The notes: generated from the letters alone by a model not told the origin. A DNA stretch of 64,000 bases from Bacteriovoracaceae bacterium (GCA_947446575.1 CANFHC010000005.1:90948-154947); one strand, 5' to 3'; numbered from the stretch's first letter, positions 44,587 through 54,202 are shown. Translations and numbers: made by a program.

Positions 44587-47500
44587 AGTGAATCCTCTGG
44601 AAATTCGTAATCATAAATTCCAGCTCCAGCACCTAGAACACCACAAGATGTTCCGTAATTAGCTGCCTTTGAAGTCCACGTTCCAGAATTGGCAGTACAG
44701 CCATACTCAGAGGTGTAGGCAGGTAAACTACAGCTTCCCTTGCCCTTATAGTCATTATCCCAGTCTGGATGGTTGTTATAAGGATAACCGTAAATATCAG
44801 CACCCGTATTATTCATGAATGCACCATCTGCATCTGAAGCTACCCCCGAAACAGTGGTACTTGGATTATCTAAATCTATCCCATAATTAATTTTGAAATT
44901 TCTATCCCAATCACGAACGATTACTCTAACTCGAGCAGTAATCTGGCTGGCAGCATTTAGACAATAGAAAGTGTAATAAGGATTTGCCTTTCCAAATGGA
45001 TTAAGTGTACTGGCCATGGCCGCAGTTTTAGACTTCCAAGTATTCACATCAGTATTTGAAGTCGTACACAGATTATTCGTCGTACTGTTGGCAACTCTTT
45101 GGTTACCAAAATCACCTTTTGTTATTGGTGAAGATAACTGCCAGCTTTGTGTAAGTCCATTAGGAGATTGGTAAATCTTAGATGTAAATCCATTAGCTAG
45201 TTCTGTATCACTCATTAAGTCTTTCACTGGACCCGAGATACAGCTGACTTTTTTTCCACCACATGTTACGTAATTTACAGTGGGTGCACCAGAATTGATA
45301 CACACTCCCGCTCCATTATCAACTGTAGGTTGAGAAAGATATTTTATTTTTGATTCGTCACAATTTGGTCCCTTTGCACCATAGGCACTATAATTACCAG
45401 TACACAAGTCTACGGTTGGTATTGTATCAGTAGCACAACCAGTTCGATATGTTCCTAAAGTAACAGTTGCGTCTGTTTGTATTGGTGAATATTGCCAAAA
45501 GTAATAAGGAGCATATTGAATATATTGACAGACTCCAGGGCCAGCACTTGCTTGGAATTTAATTGGATTGAAATTAAGATCCTCTTCTTCAGCTTCGAGG
45601 TGACAGCGAACATCGAAAGCAGATCCGCTTGTGTTGCTTATAATATCACTAGCATTAACTCTACATTTTCTATCTATTTGAGTGTCGCCAATTTTATGAA
45701 GAAGAAATGAGGGAGCACCAGACTTATCAGATATTGAAAAATAATCTCTTATTTCCATTGCAAAAACATAAGTAGTTTGTCCAACAAAGTTTGTTGCAGT
45801 TAATGTAAACTCTTTTCTAGGCGTGATGGTTGTTGGCGTGCCTGAAATTTGACCTGTTCTAGAATTCAAACTTAATCCCGCAGGTAGTGTTGGTGATATC
45901 GAGAAGGTTGCAGCTCCTGAAGAAGTAGATGCACTAAAAACGACCTTATTTCCTCTTTCTGCCACGATGAGTACATCGTGAGTCACACTATTGATAGTAC
46001 TTGGCACCCCAGTGGTATTTTCACCAGGATAAATGGCATCATTGATTTTAAACAGAGATGCCGCTGGCGATCGGGTGATGTCACTTACATATATCGTGTT
46101 ACTAATTGGAATTGATGCCCTTATATTTGTTTTATAAGTGTAACCTCCCGTTTGAACCCTGTTGGGAGCAGCACTTGCTTTGGTTGTAACATCAGCACCA
46201 ATTTTAAAATTAGTTGCGTCCGCCAGTTCCATTTTTATATAATTGTAATCGATTTCACTAATTGTTCTGGTTGATCCTACAAGAACATCGCCTTGGTTAA
46301 AAGTTTTTGCATTTGAAACAGAAGTAGCTTCTCCTAATGGAACATTCGTAATGTTGGCAGGGTTTTTTGTTAAATGTCGTGCTAGTAAAAAAGTATGCGC
46401 TGCCCATGTTTTTCCGGCACCGGTGCAATCAGTCTGGTTTGAATAATTAGAGTCTGAACAATCAAAACCATCGTAGAAGCCAGCAATTACACCTTTTGCT
46501 CCTGAAGCATTTGAAACATATGTTGGCCCCCAAACTTTTAGCGCATCTTCACATGTCGATTGAGTTGTATAAGTAACATCTGAACAGGTACCCAGAGTAT
46601 AATACGTAGTTGTCGTATCAAGTTTTAAAGCTAGATTATAATAAATTGGTTTTTCTGACCAAATATAAGAATTGGCTTCGCAGTCTGTTTGATTCGTATA
46701 AATTGTATTCACACAAGAATTATCTGGAATAACAAATCCCTTTTCACTAAAAAATCCACTACCGCTATCTAGACTTGCCCCTTCTAAAAAAGCTCCGTTT
46801 GAAGTATCTACAGCCATTTGATACCCGTTAAGAATCTTTAATATTTTTCCTTGTGGGGCTTCAGTAGCAGGAGGTGTGATTGCTTGAAAGAGCGTTTCTC
46901 CTTCCGTAAAAAAAGCAGTTGTGCTTACAGAAATAATTTGTTTTGTTGATAAACTTAAATCAGCAGGAGCATTGGGAGCCGTTAATGTAATAACAAGACT
47001 ATCTGAACCAAGTGGATTGGTTGCTGTGATAGTGTAGGAGACAAAACCTGCAAGTGACTTTAAAAATTTACCAGTTATAATTCCAGTTGTAGTATCTATT
47101 GATAATCCATCTGGAAGTTTGGGAGAAACAGAAAAGACAATCCCATTGTTGGCAGGAACCGATGAAATTGGTTTTAGAGGCTTAATTGCAGTTGCTGAAT
47201 TTGCCAAATAGGAATTGGCTGGATTCGTTGCTAATTTCATTTTAGATCCGTAATACTGAACGTCATTGTCAAAATCAGTACTATTGACTAAATTAATGTC
47301 TTGCGTTTCATCAATCGCCGTAATTAGGGTAGTATTTGTTCCAGAAGCGTAGGGAAAATTATTTCGAATGGTATCATTAACATCAAAATAAATTTCTCCA
47401 TCGGAAATATTTTCGACATAAACAATGTTGGTGTTATTCGCATCTTTCTTGAATATTTTACCAATTTTAGTATTTGAAGAATTGGTAATAAATCCACCAG

Positions 47501-48431
47501 TGCCAAATCCCGTAGCATTACTTAGTGTCATCTTAATAAATTTTTTCAATCCTATTATATTAAGAGACGTATCAATGAAATTTACAGCTCCACTTACTCC
47601 ATTAATAGAAGTGAGTATGTTATCGCTGGCATAAGCAGTCGTCGCCGTCGTTGTTCTTAAAGGGACAATGTTAGTATAAACCGAAGGATTAGTAGTACCC
47701 ACTCGAAGTGCCAGTTTATCCGATTGATTATAAACTAGAGTGGCAATTTTTGAGTATGAGCCGATGTGAGCAGTGGCGTATGCATTAAAAAGAGTTCCGG
47801 AAGAATTTTTATAAGTTAATTTAATTCTGTAAGGGATTTGAGATCCCACTGCATACCAAGTGTTGTATGCCGCTTCACAAGCTGCTTGATTTGAATATTC
47901 AAAATCTTTATTGCTACAAGTTCCCGTCCATACAAGATGAGTTGATTCACAAGTTGTCTGATCCCCGCTAGTTCTATCAGAACAAAAAGGCGTGACTATA
48001 GATTTAATAGCAGTGGGTTTTCCTTCAATTTTACAATCTGTATTATTAACAGAAAGACCTGCTGGTAGGGACTGTGTCTGAGTGTCCCCACTTGTATCTA
48101 ATGCACATGAAACAATGTAATTAACCCCAGCACCCGAATCACCAACAGAGCCATCTATATTTAAAACGATTGGCGTAATATTTAAGGGATTTGGTTGTAC
48201 TACAGTAGCATTAAAGCGCGAATTTTGTGTCACCCCATAATGCATAAAAGTTGGAGGAGTAAATGGAACAACATTTCCACTGCTATCGACGACCGGTGGC
48301 GATGTTGTCGCGGACACTGTTGTCTTTTTAGGCGTGTCCTTCTTAAACTTCGTCAAACTATCAGGCATACAGCCTTGCAGAAGAAGGGTGAATAATAGTG
48401 GCGTAAGAATGTTTAAATTAAACTTTTTCAT
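44583..48431 (-). CDS. Giant secreted lipoprotein with Ig-like (He_PIG) repeats and Cys/Trp repeats
   Basis: Lipoprotein of 1282 residues. The start at 48431 is chosen because MKKFNLNILTPLLFTLLLQGC is a clean lipoprotein signal; an upstream ATG adds 17 unlikely residues. At least two He_PIG-type repeats are clear (SVSPKLPDGLSIDTTTGIITG and SISPTLPAGLSLNSRTGQISG). Six short segments with a C-x(7-9)-QxxC/YxxC-x(6-8)-W pattern are inserted between them. The rest is Thr/Asn/Ser-rich and beta-like, typical of bacterial adhesins. It overlaps rimO's stop by 4 bases. A role in cell-surface attachment is plausible but unproven. Confidence 0.85.
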   Translation of the reverse strand: MKKFNLNILTPLLFTLLLQGCMPDSLTKFKKDTPKKTTVSATTSPPVVDSSGNVVPFTPPTFMHYGVTQNSRFNATVVQPNPLNITPIVLNIDGSVGDSGAGVNYIVSCALDTSGDTQTQSLPAGLSVNNTDCKIEGKPTAIKSIVTPFCSDRTSGDQTTCESTHLVWTGTCSNKDFEYSNQAACEAAYNTWYAVGSQIPYRIKLTYKNSSGTLFNAYATAHIGSYSKIATLVYNQSDKLALRVGTTNPSVYTNIVPLRTTTATTAYASDNILTSINGVSGAVNFIDTSLNIIGLKKFIKMTLSNATGFGTGGFITNSSNTKIGKIFKKDANNTNIVYVENISDGEIYFDVNDTIRNNFPYASGTNTTLITAIDETQDINLVNSTDFDNDVQYYGSKMKLATNPANSYLANSATAIKPLKPISSVPANNGIVFSVSPKLPDGLSIDTTTGIITGKFLKSLAGFVSYTITATNPLGSDSLVITLTAPNAPADLSLSTKQIISVSTTAFFTEGETLFQAITPPATEAPQGKILKILNGYQMAVDTSNGAFLEGASLDSGSGFFSEKGFVIPDNSCVNTIYTNQTDCEANSYIWSEKPIYYNLALKLDTTTTYYTLGTCSDVTYTTQSTCEDALKVWGPTYVSNASGAKGVIAGFYDGFDCSDSNYSNQTDCTGAGKTWAAHTFLLARHLTKNPANITNVPLGEATSVSNAKTFNQGDVLVGSTRTISEIDYNYIKMELADATNFKIGADVTTKASAAPNRVQTGGYTYKTNIRASIPISNTIYVSDITRSPAASLFKINDAIYPGENTTGVPSTINSVTHDVLIVAERGNKVVFSASTSSGAATFSISPTLPAGLSLNSRTGQISGTPTTITPRKEFTLTATNFVGQTTYVFAMEIRDYFSISDKSGAPSFLLHKIGDTQIDRKCRVNASDIISNTSGSAFDVRCHLEAEEEDLNFNPIKFQASAGPGVCQYIQYAPYYFWQYSPIQTDATVTLGTYRTGCATDTIPTVDLCTGNYSAYGAKGPNCDESKIKYLSQPTVDNGAGVCINSGAPTVNYVTCGGKKVSCISGPVKDLMSDTELANGFTSKIYQSPNGLTQSWQLSSPITKGDFGNQRVANSTTNNLCTTSNTDVNTWKSKTAAMASTLNPFGKANPYYTFYCLNAASQITARVRVIVRDWDRNFKINYGIDLDNPSTTVSGVASDADGAFMNNTGADIYGYPYNNHPDWDNDYKGKGSCSLPAYTSEYGCTANSGTWTSKAANYGTSCGVLGAGAGIYDYEFPEDSL

Positions 48432-48552
48432 ATCTACATTATCGTTAATTTTTAAGAAATATTTAGGAATCGTAAAAAACAAAACAATTTCGAATTGTTA
48501 TTGTAAGTTGACTGATTTACTAGGGTTGGAAAGTGCACTCATTTATTGGCAT

Positions 48553-48624
48553 ATGAGTATTATTTATAGGGGTATTAAGGAGTTATTGAAGGAAATCTGG
48601 AAGTTCACTAAGATGACTTCATGA
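48553..48624 (+). CDS. Possible 23-residue upstream peptide of the sigma-54 regulator
   Basis: Frame of 23 codons ending TCATGA, so its stop overlaps the regulator's ATG (ATGA). The peptide is MSIIYRGIKELLKEIWKFTK then MTS. It has no good ribosome site itself, and the regulator has none either, so coupling is possible but speculative. Confidence 0.2.
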   Translation: MSIIYRGIKELLKEIWKFTKMTS

Positions 48625-49961
48625 CAACTTTAAAACCTAAAATTCTCCTGGTAGAAGACGATCTTTTGTCTCGCCTGAGTCTTAAGTCTCGACTGGAAAT
48701 CATGGGGGAAGTTTTAGAAGCTCCAACTAAAAAAGAAGCGATTGTTTTATTAGAAGAACGCTCGTTTGATATCGCTTTCGTCGACCTAGACTTAGAGTCT
48801 GAATTAGCCGGTCTGCAAATCATCTCTTCTCTAAAAGAAAAAAATGTTTATACTGTCGTTTTAAGCGGCCGCGAAGATGAACGAGTTGTTGAAGAAGCTT
48901 ATCTATTAGGATGCCGCGATTATTTATCTAAACCATTCACAAAATCTAGCATCGAACTTATATTCAAGAAATACTCTTCTGAGAAAAATAAAAATCAAAC
49001 ACTTCAAAAGTTAAAAGATATTTTTTTAACCAATGATGATTCGCTTATAAAAGAATTAGAAATAATTGATCAAGCACTTCTGAGTCAAAGACCCATTCTG
49101 ATTACAGGTGAAAGTGGTACTGGGAAAACATTTTTAGCTAAGTTTATTCACGAACTATCTGGGGCCCAAACTCCATTTATACATTTAAATTGTGCAGAAA
49201 TTTCTGAGAGCCTCATTGAATCAGAATTATTTGGTTATGATAAAGGAGCTTTTACTGGTGCTCTAAAAAATAAAAAAGGGATGCTAGAGCTTGCTCATGG
49301 TGGAATTCTATTTTTAGATGAAGTAGCGACTATGCCTTTATCGATACAAAAGAAATTATTAAAGGCGATTGAAGAAAAATCTTTTTTTCCACTTGGATCA
49401 GAAAAAATAGTGCGCTCGGATTTTCGCCTAATAAGTGCGACTTGCGAAGATCTAAAGTTTAGAATTGAAGCAGGAGAATTTAGAGCAGATTTCTTTTTTC
49501 GCATTGAAGGTTTTAACGTCACTCTTAAACCTTTGCGAAGCCGTAAAGACGATTTTCAAAATCTCATTAATCATTTCATAAAAAAAGGCGAAAGAAGAAT
49601 CGTTTTTGATTCGAAAGCTAAGGATATTTTAAAGAACTATTCATGGCCGGGAAATGTTCGTGAGTTAGAGCGGACAATTGAAGTCCTGCAAACGAGAGAA
49701 AGTGGAATTGTAACAGCGGCTGATCTGTCCAACCTTCTGACCAAAACGCTAGCGAAAAAGGTCATGCGATTCGATCTCGAAGAAGTCAAACGACTAGGGT
49801 TAAAAAATTATATAGAAGAACTAGAAGGTAATATTTTGAAACTTGCTTTAGAAGCCAATGAAGACAAAGTTCGCAAAACACTAGCTGATTTAAAATTATC
49901 GAATAATTCTTTTTATCGTATTTTAGATAATTTGAAAGCACGGGAGAGTGAGCGTGCATAA
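48621..49961 (+). CDS. Sigma-54-dependent response regulator (NtrC family)
   Basis: Transcription activator of 446 residues. Receiver domain at 1-120 with EDD, phospho-acceptor Asp in VDLDLE and Lys in SKPFTK. The AAA+ domain (about 140-370) has GESGTGKT (Walker A), GYDKGAFTGA (the sigma-54-contacting loop, intact), GGILFLDEVA (Walker B) and the arginine-finger region. The C-terminus (about 400-446) is a Fis-like helix-turn-helix. It activates RpoN promoters on phosphorylation. Its stop overlaps the next small gene, whose product may be its phosphate source. Confidence 0.93.
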   Translation: MTTLKPKILLVEDDLLSRLSLKSRLEIMGEVLEAPTKKEAIVLLEERSFDIAFVDLDLESELAGLQIISSLKEKNVYTVVLSGREDERVVEEAYLLGCRDYLSKPFTKSSIELIFKKYSSEKNKNQTLQKLKDIFLTNDDSLIKELEIIDQALLSQRPILITGESGTGKTFLAKFIHELSGAQTPFIHLNCAEISESLIESELFGYDKGAFTGALKNKKGMLELAHGGILFLDEVATMPLSIQKKLLKAIEEKSFFPLGSEKIVRSDFRLISATCEDLKFRIEAGEFRADFFFRIEGFNVTLKPLRSRKDDFQNLINHFIKKGERRIVFDSKAKDILKNYSWPGNVRELERTIEVLQTRESGIVTAADLSNLLTKTLAKKVMRFDLEEVKRLGLKNYIEELEGNILKLALEANEDKVRKTLADLKLSNNSFYRILDNLKARESERA

Positions 49962-50157
49962 GAAAAATAAAAACAATAATGATCAAGTAATTCACGATAT
50001 TAATGCTTCAATCTCAGCCCTCATGGGAGCAGTGGAGGTTATAAAAGATGAGTGGCGCTCAAACCCAGATTTAGTCGATAGACTTCTTCCTTTAACAGTT
50101 GATAAGCTTCATCAGCTAAACGCTCAATTAGAAACTTTTCGAAATCAATCAACATAA
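49954..50157 (+). CDS. 67-residue stand-alone histidine-kinase dimerisation/phosphotransfer-like protein
   Basis: The short protein reads VIHDINASISALMGAVEVI, then helix-forming DLVDRLLPLTVDKLHQLNAQL. The His-Asp-Ile-Asn context followed by two long helices resembles the DHp (HisKA) hairpin of sensor kinases, without a catalytic ATPase domain. It is therefore a candidate phosphotransfer or kinase-binding protein. GTG at 49954 is chosen because GGGAG is 7 bases away; GTG at 49948 is too close. It overlaps the sigma-54 regulator by 8 bases. Family assignment is by eye only. Confidence 0.65.
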   Translation: MHKKNKNNNDQVIHDINASISALMGAVEVIKDEWRSNPDLVDRLLPLTVDKLHQLNAQLETFRNQST

Positions 50158-50224
50158 ATTTCCATCTTCCAAAGAATGCACTTCACCTTTAAACTAAATT
50201 AATTATTAGTTTAAGGAGATTTCA

Positions 50225-51043
50225 TTGAGACTATCTTTGATTTTTGTTCTCGCATTATCCATCCACATCTTAAATGCTCAGGATTCAAATGGCCCCAAAG
50301 CAGTTTCGTTTGCTGAGAAAATGCGTCCGACGCTGATGAAAGTTGTAGGTGAGAAGTGGACGATTAAATTAATTGGGGAGCAAGCATCTGTCGCTGTCGT
50401 CGGTATTGGAGTTGTTCTACCGCCGTTACCTAAAATTTCTGAAGACGCACGCTCAACTGCCATCTATGACAAAAAAGAAGACACAGTAAAGCTGAAAAAA
50501 GAATTAGAAGAAAAATATTATTATTCTTATCTCAAAGAAATTTTTGAAGCGACTCGCATGATTAAGCCTAATGATGATGAAATCGCAAAAATGATGAACG
50601 TGCTCTCTCAAGGGGGAACTCGAGAAGGGATTTATCATCAACTCGTTCTGGATTCTACTTACGGTGGAATGGAAAATTATGATAAGCCGGTAAAAAGTAA
50701 CGCTGCCGATTTTGCTGTTTACTTTTATGGTCGCTACTTAGGTAAGAAAATTGAAAAAGAAAGTTTAAAAGGCATGAATGCGTTTGCTTTAAAAAGATTA
50801 ATCGCTGATAAGTCTCTTGATATTATCGACGCTTTTGGTGATAAAAGAGATGATCTTGAAAAATGGTATGCTGTTATGTCAAGTGATCTTGCTTCTAAGT
50901 TTCCCCAAGTATGGACTGCAAAATTAAGAAAAGATACTTCTTCGCAACACCATAAAATTTGGGCGAGTCAAGTACCTGTCCAACACATAAAATCTGAAAC
51001 AATGATTAAAATTCACTCAGCAATGAATTCAATGATGAACTAA
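50225..51043 (+). CDS. Exported protein of unknown function
   Basis: Protein of 272 residues with a signal peptide (RLSLIFVLALSIHILNAQD). The mature part is helical and charged, with no family I recognise. Start is TTG with AAGGAG 8 bases before it, which decides the start over any downstream ATG. It is convergent with the epmA gene, 1 base apart. A periplasmic function is likely. Confidence 0.6.
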   Translation: MRLSLIFVLALSIHILNAQDSNGPKAVSFAEKMRPTLMKVVGEKWTIKLIGEQASVAVVGIGVVLPPLPKISEDARSTAIYDKKEDTVKLKKELEEKYYYSYLKEIFEATRMIKPNDDEIAKMMNVLSQGGTREGIYHQLVLDSTYGGMENYDKPVKSNAADFAVYFYGRYLGKKIEKESLKGMNAFALKRLIADKSLDIIDAFGDKRDDLEKWYAVMSSDLASKFPQVWTAKLRKDTSSQHHKIWASQVPVQHIKSETMIKIHSAMNSMMN

Positions 51044-51044
51044 T

Positions 51045-52013
51045 TTATTCCCAGAAAGGATTGTCTACACCAGTAAGAACTTTCAAAAAACGCTCAACTC
51101 CCAGAGCGATTCCTGCTGATTGTGGAAGTCCACGCTCTAGTGCCTGATATAAAATTTTTGGTTCTGGAAGTTCATAGTGATACAGATTTTTTTTCTCAAT
51201 TGCTTGAGATTTAAATCGTTCTTTTTGAATTTTTAAATCTGTTAGCTCATTAAAACAATTACAAAGCTCTACACCTTTACTGTAAATTTCAAAGCGCTCA
51301 CATACCCTTGGATCTTTAGGCTTCAAAGTAGAAAGCGCACTTAAGTGATGAGGAAATTCGTAGAGTAATAAATAAGGATAATGGCCCAGGTGCGGTTCAA
51401 TTTTATTTAAGAATAATAAAAAATAATAATCGTCCCAAGAAAGAATTTCACCCTGACTTGGAAGGGGAACATCTCTAAAGTTTTTTTCGATCAATTCTTT
51501 TAAGTCTTTTGTCTCTAAAAAATCTAAGATATCAACATTTAACATATCCCCAAATAATTCTTGAATTGTTGCTCGCTCAAATTTGCAATTTTTTAAATCG
51601 CTATCAAGTTTGTCAGCACAGAATAAAAATAAATCTTCACAGTCTTGCATGATCTGCGAGTAGTGCGCCCCTCTTCTATACCACTCCAACATTAAAAACT
51701 GCGGACGATGATTGGTTGCATTGGGTTCATCACGAAATGAATAAGAAATAGTGTAGAGATCATTAAAACCCAACGAGAGAAGTTCTTTCATGTGAAATTC
51801 TGGCGAAGTCTGCAAATACCATGAATCCAAACTTTGTGATTTGGCATGTCCAACTTGAAAAGGGTGGATGTGAGTTTCCATTCCTGGATTTTTCACCATG
51901 GGAGGCGTAAGTACATCTAAAAAGTTCTTTTCCTGAAAGAACGATCTTATGGCCCAAAGCAAATTAAACTGGGCTTGCAATTTATTTTTGCGAATATTTA
52001 TATCTATCTGCAT
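51045..52013 (-). CDS. epmA: EpmA-like elongation factor P beta-lysylation enzyme (lysyl-tRNA synthetase paralogue)
   Basis: Class II aminoacyl-tRNA synthetase-like protein of 322 residues, like E. coli EpmA and without the anticodon domain. Motif 2 SYSFRDEPNATNHRPQFLML and motif 3 GIALGVERFLKVL are clear, as is LQTSPEFHMKELL. EpmA attaches a lysine to elongation factor P. ATG at 52013 is chosen over GTG at 52022; neither has a good ribosome site. EpmB and efp are not nearby. Confidence 0.88.
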   Translation of the reverse strand: MQIDINIRKNKLQAQFNLLWAIRSFFQEKNFLDVLTPPMVKNPGMETHIHPFQVGHAKSQSLDSWYLQTSPEFHMKELLSLGFNDLYTISYSFRDEPNATNHRPQFLMLEWYRRGAHYSQIMQDCEDLFLFCADKLDSDLKNCKFERATIQELFGDMLNVDILDFLETKDLKELIEKNFRDVPLPSQGEILSWDDYYFLLFLNKIEPHLGHYPYLLLYEFPHHLSALSTLKPKDPRVCERFEIYSKGVELCNCFNELTDLKIQKERFKSQAIEKKNLYHYELPEPKILYQALERGLPQSAGIALGVERFLKVLTGVDNPFWE

Positions 52014-52110
52014 AAAGCGCACTTTATCTTACTTGATTTGATCTCTGCAAGTTGAAAAGTTTAATGTTTTGTCTTATCTTGATGCAAGCTCTAACTCCAA
52101 TGAGGATTCA

Positions 52111-53199
52111 ATGAATATTACTTATATTTTTCTCGCTATCGCCGTTCTTGCGGTTGCAATTTTTCTTCTTACGCACTCAGCGAAGAAATCCAAAAAGAAA
52201 ACAGAAATTCCCACTGAATTTCCACCTGCCGAAGTGCTTATTCCTAAAAAAGCTGAAGCAACTCCAATTATAAGTTTTAGCGAACGATTAAAATCAGGAT
52301 TGTCGCGTTCACGCACTGAAGTCTGGGGAAAACTCTCTTCATTATTTAGCGGTGGATTAGACGAAGAAAAAATTGAATCTCTGGAAGAACTTCTTTATGG
52401 AGCGGATATTGGAACAGCGACTGTCAGTGAGTTAATGGTTGAAGTTCATAAAAAGGCCCGCGAAGGAAACCTCTCTGAAGAAACGTTCAAATCTTTTCTC
52501 TTTGATTTTCTAAAAAAGAAAATGGCACCGATTCAAGATAAAGTTGATCAAACGCTTTACGAATTTAACCCCAATGAAAAAGGGCCAACAAAAGTTATTA
52601 TGATCGTCGGAGTTAACGGAGCTGGAAAGACGACGACTATTGGAAAACTTGCGACAAAGCTTCGTTCGCAAGGAGCGAGCGTTGTGGTTGGAGCATGTGA
52701 TACTTTTAGAGCTGCGGCAGTGGATCAACTCCAAGTTTGGTGTGATCGCGCTGGAGCAACGATGATTCGCGCCAAAGAAGGGAGCAATCCTTCCGGAGTT
52801 GGTTACGATGCTCTTCAGGCGGCCATTAATGAAAAAGCGGACTACTGCATTCTCGACACAGCAGGACGTTTGCATACTAAAGAAAATCTAATGGACGAAC
52901 TCGCTAAAAGTAAAAATGTGTTAAAGAAGCTCGATCCTACGGCTCCTCATCAAATTCTTCTCGTAATTGACGCGATCACAGGACAAAATGCTCTTCGCCA
53001 AGCGGAAGAGTTTCATAAAACCCTAGATCTAACTGGCTTAATCTTCACAAAATGTGACGGATCTTCCAAAGCTGGTAGTGCTGTTTCTATTGTAGAACAA
53101 CTAAAACTTCCTATCGCCTACATCGGTGTTGGAGAGAGTGCTTTAGATTTAGATATTTTTAAAATTGATGATTATCTAAATGCGCTTTTAGGAATGTAA
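52111..53199 (+). CDS. ftsY: Signal recognition particle receptor FtsY
   Basis: SRP receptor GTPase that docks ribosomes translating membrane proteins. ATG at 52111 (GAGGA 4-5 bases before it) gives 362 residues; an upstream TTG would add 14. The N-terminus is a membrane anchor (IFLAIAVLAVAIFLL), then a short linker, the N domain and the G domain with GVNGAGKTTTIGKLA (G1), DTFRAAAVDQL, DTAGRLHT (G3), TKCDGSSKAG (G4/G5) and GVGESALDLDIF at the end. The acidic A domain of E. coli is absent. Confidence 0.95.
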   Translation: MNITYIFLAIAVLAVAIFLLTHSAKKSKKKTEIPTEFPPAEVLIPKKAEATPIISFSERLKSGLSRSRTEVWGKLSSLFSGGLDEEKIESLEELLYGADIGTATVSELMVEVHKKAREGNLSEETFKSFLFDFLKKKMAPIQDKVDQTLYEFNPNEKGPTKVIMIVGVNGAGKTTTIGKLATKLRSQGASVVVGACDTFRAAAVDQLQVWCDRAGATMIRAKEGSNPSGVGYDALQAAINEKADYCILDTAGRLHTKENLMDELAKSKNVLKKLDPTAPHQILLVIDAITGQNALRQAEEFHKTLDLTGLIFTKCDGSSKAGSAVSIVEQLKLPIAYIGVGESALDLDIFKIDDYLNALLGM

Positions 53200-53237
53200 A
53201 ATGCCAGAGCAATTAGGCTTCACGCAAGGCATTTTAT

Positions 53238-53594
53238 TTGACGAAAATTTCTCTATCGTTTACTCTAAATACAATGAATAACGTAAGAGAAGACAACGCA
53301 CTAGATGCAGCCGTATTTGAAGTATTAGGTCAAAAACTAAAGCTTAAACAAGATGAAAAGCTTTCAGGGATTGGACCAAGTGATATTGTCGGATTTGTAC
53401 AATCCGAAGCTCTCAAAATAATTAGTTCTTCACCCCAATTGAGTCAAAATCAAGTCGCCGTTTTATTGGCGCTTAAATTTGCTGGTGAAAAATTAGCCAT
53501 AGAGAAAGAGTATCGCGAAAATATAAATCTACTACGCTCAACTGCAATAGATGCTCTTCAATATATAGAAGAAGTCTCTCCAACGACTCGCTAA
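53238..53594 (+). CDS. zapA: ZapA-like cell division protein
   Basis: Small coiled-coil protein of up to 118 residues that bundles FtsZ filaments. The pattern VLGQKLKLKQDE near the start, then VAVLLALKFAGEKLAIEKE in the dimer helix, fits ZapA. Start is TTG at 53238 (AAGG near 53224) or ATG at 53274 with no ribosome site; the first residues are outside the conserved core. It precedes the 5-FCL and rny genes, as in many bacteria. Confidence 0.75.
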   Translation: MTKISLSFTLNTMNNVREDNALDAAVFEVLGQKLKLKQDEKLSGIGPSDIVGFVQSEALKIISSSPQLSQNQVAVLLALKFAGEKLAIEKEYRENINLLRSTAIDALQYIEEVSPTTR

Positions 53595-53597
53595 GTG

Positions 53598-54167
53598 ATG
53601 AGTAAGCACGAGTTACGTCGTTTGATGAAAGGAAAACTTTCATCAATTGAACCTAGCGCGCTTATCGAAAAGAGTTCTTTCTTATCAAAGAATCTCCATC
53701 GTCTGCTTGCCGATCTCCACGTTATTCAAAAAAATTTTTGCCTCGGCGCTTTTGCTCCTTTTGATTTGGAACCAATTTGGTTTATGGAGCTTTCAGAAGT
53801 TGAAAAAAAGCAAGCCTCTTACCCTGCATACGATCAAGAGGCAAAGCAGATGACTTTTAAGATAGCCCGAATGAGCGATCTGATAAGTAAAATGGATTTT
53901 GGTTATAAAATTTTGGGCCCAGCGGATGAGGCCATACCAGTAATACCGGATGTCCTTTTAATACCCGGTTTAGCCTTTTCAACGAACGGTGAAAGGTTAG
54001 GAAGAGGAAAGGGATTCTACGATAAATTCTTATTTGATTATCGCGGAATAAAAGTTGGAGTTTGTTTTGAGGTGCAATTAGTAGCTGAAATGCCCACGGA
54101 AGCTCACGATGTTAATTTAGATTATATAGTTACTGAAGAAAGAATAATAAATTGCAAGCTTGCATAG
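53598..54167 (+). CDS. 5-formyltetrahydrofolate cyclo-ligase
   Basis: Enzyme of 189 residues that converts 5-formyl-THF to 5,10-methenyl-THF. It begins MSKHELRRLMKGKL, then ADEAIPVIPDVLLIPGLAFSTNGERLGRGKGFYDKFL, the hallmark region with the substrate and ATP-binding residues. Stop of zapA is 3 bases before this start. In E. coli the same pair flanks 6S RNA; here there is no room for it. Confidence 0.93.
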   Translation: MSKHELRRLMKGKLSSIEPSALIEKSSFLSKNLHRLLADLHVIQKNFCLGAFAPFDLEPIWFMELSEVEKKQASYPAYDQEAKQMTFKIARMSDLISKMDFGYKILGPADEAIPVIPDVLLIPGLAFSTNGERLGRGKGFYDKFLFDYRGIKVGVCFEVQLVAEMPTEAHDVNLDYIVTEERIINCKLA

Positions 54168-54202
54168 AAAAAATATTTAAAAAATATAAAGGGGACTAGA
54201 AA

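Noticed and set aside
44583..48431. DNA-level tandem repeats or CRISPR in the giant lipoprotein gene
   Set aside because: The repeats are seen only at the protein level and are irregularly spaced; the DNA copies are diverged.
53560..53600. 6S RNA between zapA and the 5-FCL gene
   Set aside because: The genes are 3 bases apart, so there is no room for the RNA.
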